Positions 61,701-64,000 of a stretch of 64,000 nucleotides of DNA are shown here, piece after piece (position 1 is the first letter of the stretch; the number at the start of each line of letters is the position of its first letter). Below the pieces are notes generated by a model. It had not been told where the DNA came from, made no database searches, and was given only the letters and a program-made list of their open reading frames with translations. This DNA comes from Streptomyces roseus. Its GTDB lineage: Bacteria; Actinomycetota; Actinomycetes; Streptomycetales; Streptomycetaceae. The translations under genes and the position numbers were made by a program. Where the stretch lies: contig NZ_LFML01000020.1 of the NCBI RefSeq assembly GCF_001044425.1, positions 1-64,000 of the forward strand. Direction: 5' to 3'.

Positions 61701-61751
61701 TCGGCGCGCCAGCAGAACCGCCCGTACTGGGACTTCGAGCCGCAGCCGTAA
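58746..61751 (+). CDS. fxsT: TIR-NB-ARC-TPR STAND protein of the FxSxx system
   Basis: 1001 aa. An N-terminal TIR-like domain (~19-150; FVISFAGFNRPWAVWIAHRL, then ILSERYFSAAAHTDEEWN with a Glu near the NADase position) is followed by an NB-ARC ATPase. That domain has P-loop LLGLSGVGKTQV (~206-217), Walker B WLVVFDGCDNPD, GDVIITSRN and DYPLALDQTAGWL. A winged-helix region and about ten TPRs (~560-990; repeats of LGxxHPxTLxxxxNLGxxL type) come next. This is the signalling ATPase that accompanies FxsA/FxsB. The TPRs would sense, TIR would act. Confidence 0.9.
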   Translation: MTTGLRQDRDRDAAAQPQRFVISFAGFNRPWAVWIAHRLEEHGHRVALARWDPQSAPGLAPALDDLARSGSRVLLILSERYFSAAAHTDEEWNTALRTVTDAHPDRFAAVCLTDAPLPSAVAVLEKTDLWGLDAYEAEYRVLRRLELPTDRVGAETGRRGPRFPNDPPEIWGRVPRRNPRFTGRNDVIGRLRTALCDAPPGASTVTLLGLSGVGKTQVATEYAYRFASEYDVVWWVPAEDRPTLRERLADLATAMGLPRGAGSYGEQIRAVLEALRRGSPYSRWLVVFDGCDNPDDLIDLLPSGAGDVIITSRNREWASRHTSLLEVPLYARPESITFIRRRAHRLTGEEADQLAEALEDYPLALDQTAGWLADSPLTVGDYLALLQRRLDSREAVTVSDDYPLPFPTALAILLNNVRENFPDALSLLRLFVFFAPGPVPLRLLREFPADDVPEQLAGLINDQIRWNAALNKLVQFSVVRLEYSDLSVEEGGGLETVQLHRMVHGIVRENLAEEEAEPLSRAVRQVLAAADPGRPTDSRLWPRYAELIPHLESSGVLTSSNPRIQTFLLHCLRYLILAGEYRTCLRLAERTDAVWRAMLGDDHDQVRELSYHYGGALRMLGHFKRAETLAKSVADRLLAERGDRDLETLRATSTYAGVLLSTAKFDQARELLEHAFARYRELLGEDDSTTLNAENNVAVALRLLGRYQEAYETDLDTLRRRERVLRVRHIATLSSGIGCAMGLRLMGRYREALARQEQGLKLNTQVLGLNHPQTLRAEHNLGMCLRRSGDIPGAGARLRSVLERSTRVFGAEFPWTLMVASDYATYLREYGDIGEARRISEEVVRGYQTQLGLAHPYSIGTVGNLGLVLRAQGERAEALNLSEQALVGMRGAVGDRHPWTLGCALNATGHRNITGHFEDAVSLSRDTLRGCEQVLGPDHPMTLSAQIALAADLRSVREDAEAGKHEEAGLKALTRTLGPQHVHTVSARQQNRPYWDFEPQP

Positions 61752-61769
61752 CCGGATCCGCCCGGGCCG

Positions 61770-62654
61770 TCACTTCCGGCTTCGGCCGGACTCCGAATGC
61801 CGGAAGGCGTCCAAGGCCGCGCGCGCGGCGGCCTTGAGTCCGGCGTCGTCCAGATCTCCGGGCTCGGCGAATTCGGGATCGACCGCGTAGTCCTCAAGGA
61901 GCATGAACACCTGGTCGAAGAGAGCGCCGAGCGGCCCCTGGACCCGCTCGCCCTGCGCCTGGGAAGCACGTCGGGCTTCCCACCAGCCATGAGCGAAGTC
62001 AGGTGCGCCGCAGGTGCCATCGGCAAACGCGTCCAGCAGCGCCACCTGCCGGGCCGCCGCACTCGTCGGGGCGACGTCGTCGGGATGGGTCCACGCCCGG
62101 TGTACGGGACCGTACTCGGCTGCCACCACCGACAGCGAAGGGTGGCGGTCCGAGAGGGCGCGGGCATACCGGCCGAAGTGCGCGCGTGCCGTGTCGGTCC
62201 CTTCCCCGACCGCCGAGGCCATGAAAGCGGTGGATCCCGCGATCAATGCATAGCCGGATCGGGGGAAAAGGACAGCACCTTGCAGGCCGGGCGTGCACAG
62301 AACGAACGGCGGGCGGATGTGCGTTCCCGCGGTGCTGACAGACACCCGGGACGTCGTACCGGGGCTCGCGCCAGGGCCGTCGCCGAGTTCGGCGGCAATG
62401 AGGTACGGGGCACCTACCGCGCGGCATCCAGCCTCGATCCGACGGGCCAGCGCCGCATCGACTTGTCCGCCTGCAGGAACTGGCGTTACCGATTTGCCCC
62501 GCAGCCAGGACGGAGTGAACGCGCCGTCCGAAGCCAGCGCATTTCGCACGACCGAGGCGTCGTCGTGGTCTCGTGGATGTCGTGCCAGACGGCTGTGCTT
62601 GAGCCTGCCCGCCTCGTAGAGGAAGCGCGTCACCGAGGACGGGTCGTCAGCCAC
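61770..62654 (-). CDS. Protein of unknown function
   Basis: 294 aa, not recognised. It has a hydrophilic N-terminus, a central Gly/Ala-rich part (AGSTAFMASAVGEG) and an acidic C-terminus (LLEDYAVDPEFAEPGDLDDA). The last stretch faintly resembles the tail of colicin-type immunity proteins, but I would not assign it on that. ATG 62654 is the likely start. It ends 18 bp from the STAND gene, convergent, and is divergent from an XRE regulator. Confidence 0.65.
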   Translation of the reverse strand: MADDPSSVTRFLYEAGRLKHSRLARHPRDHDDASVVRNALASDGAFTPSWLRGKSVTPVPAGGQVDAALARRIEAGCRAVGAPYLIAAELGDGPGASPGTTSRVSVSTAGTHIRPPFVLCTPGLQGAVLFPRSGYALIAGSTAFMASAVGEGTDTARAHFGRYARALSDRHPSLSVVAAEYGPVHRAWTHPDDVAPTSAAARQVALLDAFADGTCGAPDFAHGWWEARRASQAQGERVQGPLGALFDQVFMLLEDYAVDPEFAEPGDLDDAGLKAAARAALDAFRHSESGRSRK

Positions 62655-62776
62655 TGTGTCTCCTTCTCACGTCTCGACGAGGCGGATCGCGTACGGGACG
62701 CCCACCCAGGGCCGGGGCAGGGGGATTTCGCCGTCTGCCGGTACCGTTCAGGTGTCGAGTCTGAACGGGAGCCAGC

Positions 62777-63961
62777 ATGCACTCTCTACCGAACGACCAC
62801 ACCGGCGCGCGCATGAAGCGCCTGCGCCTCGAACGCCACCTGACGCAGCAGGCCGTATCGGACCTGGCCCAGGTCCCCTACAGCACCTACACCAAGACCG
62901 AACAGGGCGTCATCCCCGCCAGCCCGCACCTGATCGCCGCAGTGGCCCGCGCCCTGCGCGTGTCCGTGGACACGATCACCGGACAGCCGTACGCCACCGA
63001 ACTCCGCGCCGACGAGCTGGACGTCCTGATCCGGCCGATCCGCGAGGCCCTCGACGTGTACGACCTCGGCTCCGACCCGGACGTCACCCCGCGGGCGCAC
63101 CGGCTCCTGACCGTCGATGCCGAGGCCCTTCTCGTGGCCGTGCGCGGCGGGGAGATCAAGCGGACCGCCGGTCAGCTCCCCGGGCTCATCCACGAGGCGA
63201 CCACGGCCGCTCATGCGGCGCCGGGCCGCGAACGGTGGCTGCTGCTGGCCAGCCTGTACCGCACGTCCTACGACGTCACCAGCAAGCTCGGCTACTACGA
63301 CCTCGCCGCACTGGCCCTGGCCCGCATGGACTGGGCGGCAGAGCGTGGCTCCGACGCGGTGTTCGGAGGCATGTACCGGTACATGCGCGCGCTCACCTAC
63401 CTCAGGGACGGCGAGTACCGCACCGGGAAGCGCCTGGTGGACCTCGGACTGTGCACCCTGGCGCAGGCGGACCCGTCCCGGGAGCGGGAAGTCGTCACCG
63501 GGCAGCTGCACCTCGGCGCCGCGGTCATGGCCGGCCGGTCGAAGGACGGCGGCCGCGCTGAGGGGCACCTCGCGGAAGCAGAGCGGATCGCGGTCGCCAC
63601 GGGCGAGGCAGTCAGTACGCACTGGCTGGCGTTCGGGCCGACGAACGTTGCCGTGCACCGGGTCAGCGTGCTCGCCGAACTCGACGAGTACGGGCAGGCC
63701 GCGCAGGTGGGCCGGAGCGTGATGATCCCGGCCGACTGGCCGAAGTCCCGTAGGTCGCACCACTATGCGGAACTGGCCCGGGCGCAGATGTGGACGGGGG
63801 ACCTCGACGCCTCTTTCCAGAACCTGTTGAAGGCGAGAAAGTCGGCCCCGCAGCAGGCCCGTTATCACCAGACCGTCCGCGAGACCTACGCCGGCCTGGA
63901 GGCCGCTCGCCGACAACTCCCGGAATCCTTCTTGTCATACGGCTCCTGGCTGGGCGCGTAG
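62777..63961 (+). CDS. XRE-family regulator with TPR-like C-terminus
   Basis: 394 aa. The N-terminal HTH is MKRLRLERHLTQQAVSDLAQ, then PYSTYTKTEQGVIPASPHLI. Residues ~110-390 are helical repeats (ERWLLLASLYRTSYDV, LALARMDWAAER, YMRALTYLRDGEY, HYAELARAQMWTGD). This is the SCO-type regulator architecture common in Streptomyces, often next to small accessory genes. ATG 62777 has GGGAG upstream. The 39 bases after the stop show nothing. Confidence 0.87.
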   Translation: MHSLPNDHTGARMKRLRLERHLTQQAVSDLAQVPYSTYTKTEQGVIPASPHLIAAVARALRVSVDTITGQPYATELRADELDVLIRPIREALDVYDLGSDPDVTPRAHRLLTVDAEALLVAVRGGEIKRTAGQLPGLIHEATTAAHAAPGRERWLLLASLYRTSYDVTSKLGYYDLAALALARMDWAAERGSDAVFGGMYRYMRALTYLRDGEYRTGKRLVDLGLCTLAQADPSREREVVTGQLHLGAAVMAGRSKDGGRAEGHLAEAERIAVATGEAVSTHWLAFGPTNVAVHRVSVLAELDEYGQAAQVGRSVMIPADWPKSRRSHHYAELARAQMWTGDLDASFQNLLKARKSAPQQARYHQTVRETYAGLEAARRQLPESFLSYGSWLGA

Positions 63962-64000
63962 CGGTGAGCGAATCCTTGGCCCCGGCTATCAATATGTGGT

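Overview
The window is a chromosomal segment of a high-GC actinomycete, almost certainly Streptomyces. The signs are very strong third-position GC, many GTG starts and DasR/dre control of amino-sugar genes. They also include a cobalamin-riboswitch nrdABS operon, wblE, a SigH/anti-sigma pair, nickel superoxide dismutase with its peptidase, and snapalysin. Gene order from nrdAB through das, wblE and sigH to the encapsulin/prenyl synthase pair resembles what I recall for S. coelicolor around SCO5225-SCO5250. The block from the zinc dehydrogenase to sodN resembles SCO5262-SCO5254 in reverse order. No tRNA, rRNA, insertion sequence, CRISPR array or attachment site was seen.

Layout: 0-9 kb holds a truncated HD-domain protein, a TPR protein, peptide deformylase and a DUF3703 protein. 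It also holds the class Ia ribonucleotide reductase operon nrdA-nrdB-nrdS (minus strand) behind a B12 riboswitch, an acetyltransferase and a Uma2-type protein. 9-12.4 kb has cstA with its small YbdD partner, then dasR. 12.4-18.5 kb is the chitobiose/GlcNAc block: dasABC transporter, a GH3 beta-N-acetylglucosaminidase and nagB, with dre operators at dasR/dasA and nagB. A further clear dre site lies upstream of an orphan sensor kinase at 20.3 kb. 18.6-31.8 kb carries an SDR/TetR pair, the sensor kinase, wblE, a diacylglycerol-kinase-like gene, sigH with its anti-sigma partner, a Na+/H+ antiporter, an ACC-deaminase-like enzyme, a broken acetyltransferase, an amidase, and nsrR-hmp for nitric oxide detoxification with a good NsrR box.

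32-34.5 kb encodes a cyclic-nucleotide-domain (family 2B-type) encapsulin shell followed by a polyprenyl diphosphate synthase. 34.6-48.9 kb holds snapalysin and its LysR regulator, a DUF4097/PadR operon, a Clp-N/HTH pair, malic enzyme, a polar amino acid ABC transporter, a methyltransferase, a CGNR regulator, sodX/sodN and a DUF6104 gene.

49-61.8 kb is the most unusual region, a co-directional run of seven genes. It starts with a trypsin-VMAP protein, a MoxR AAA+ ATPase and a vWA (SAV_2336-type) protein. These are followed by an FxSxx-COOH precursor peptide, its radical SAM maturase FxsB, an HEXXH peptide-modifying enzyme, and a TIR-NB-ARC-TPR STAND protein. It joins a cyclophane-RiPP pathway to a predicted NTP-dependent conflict or signalling system. 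The window ends with a divergent pair, an unknown protein and an XRE-TPR regulator.

A shared regulatory theme is the number of genes whose start codon lies exactly 6 nt after a TANNNT -10 box. This predicts leaderless mRNAs (tetR, sensor kinase, membrane protein, nsrR, zinc-ribbon gene, lysR).
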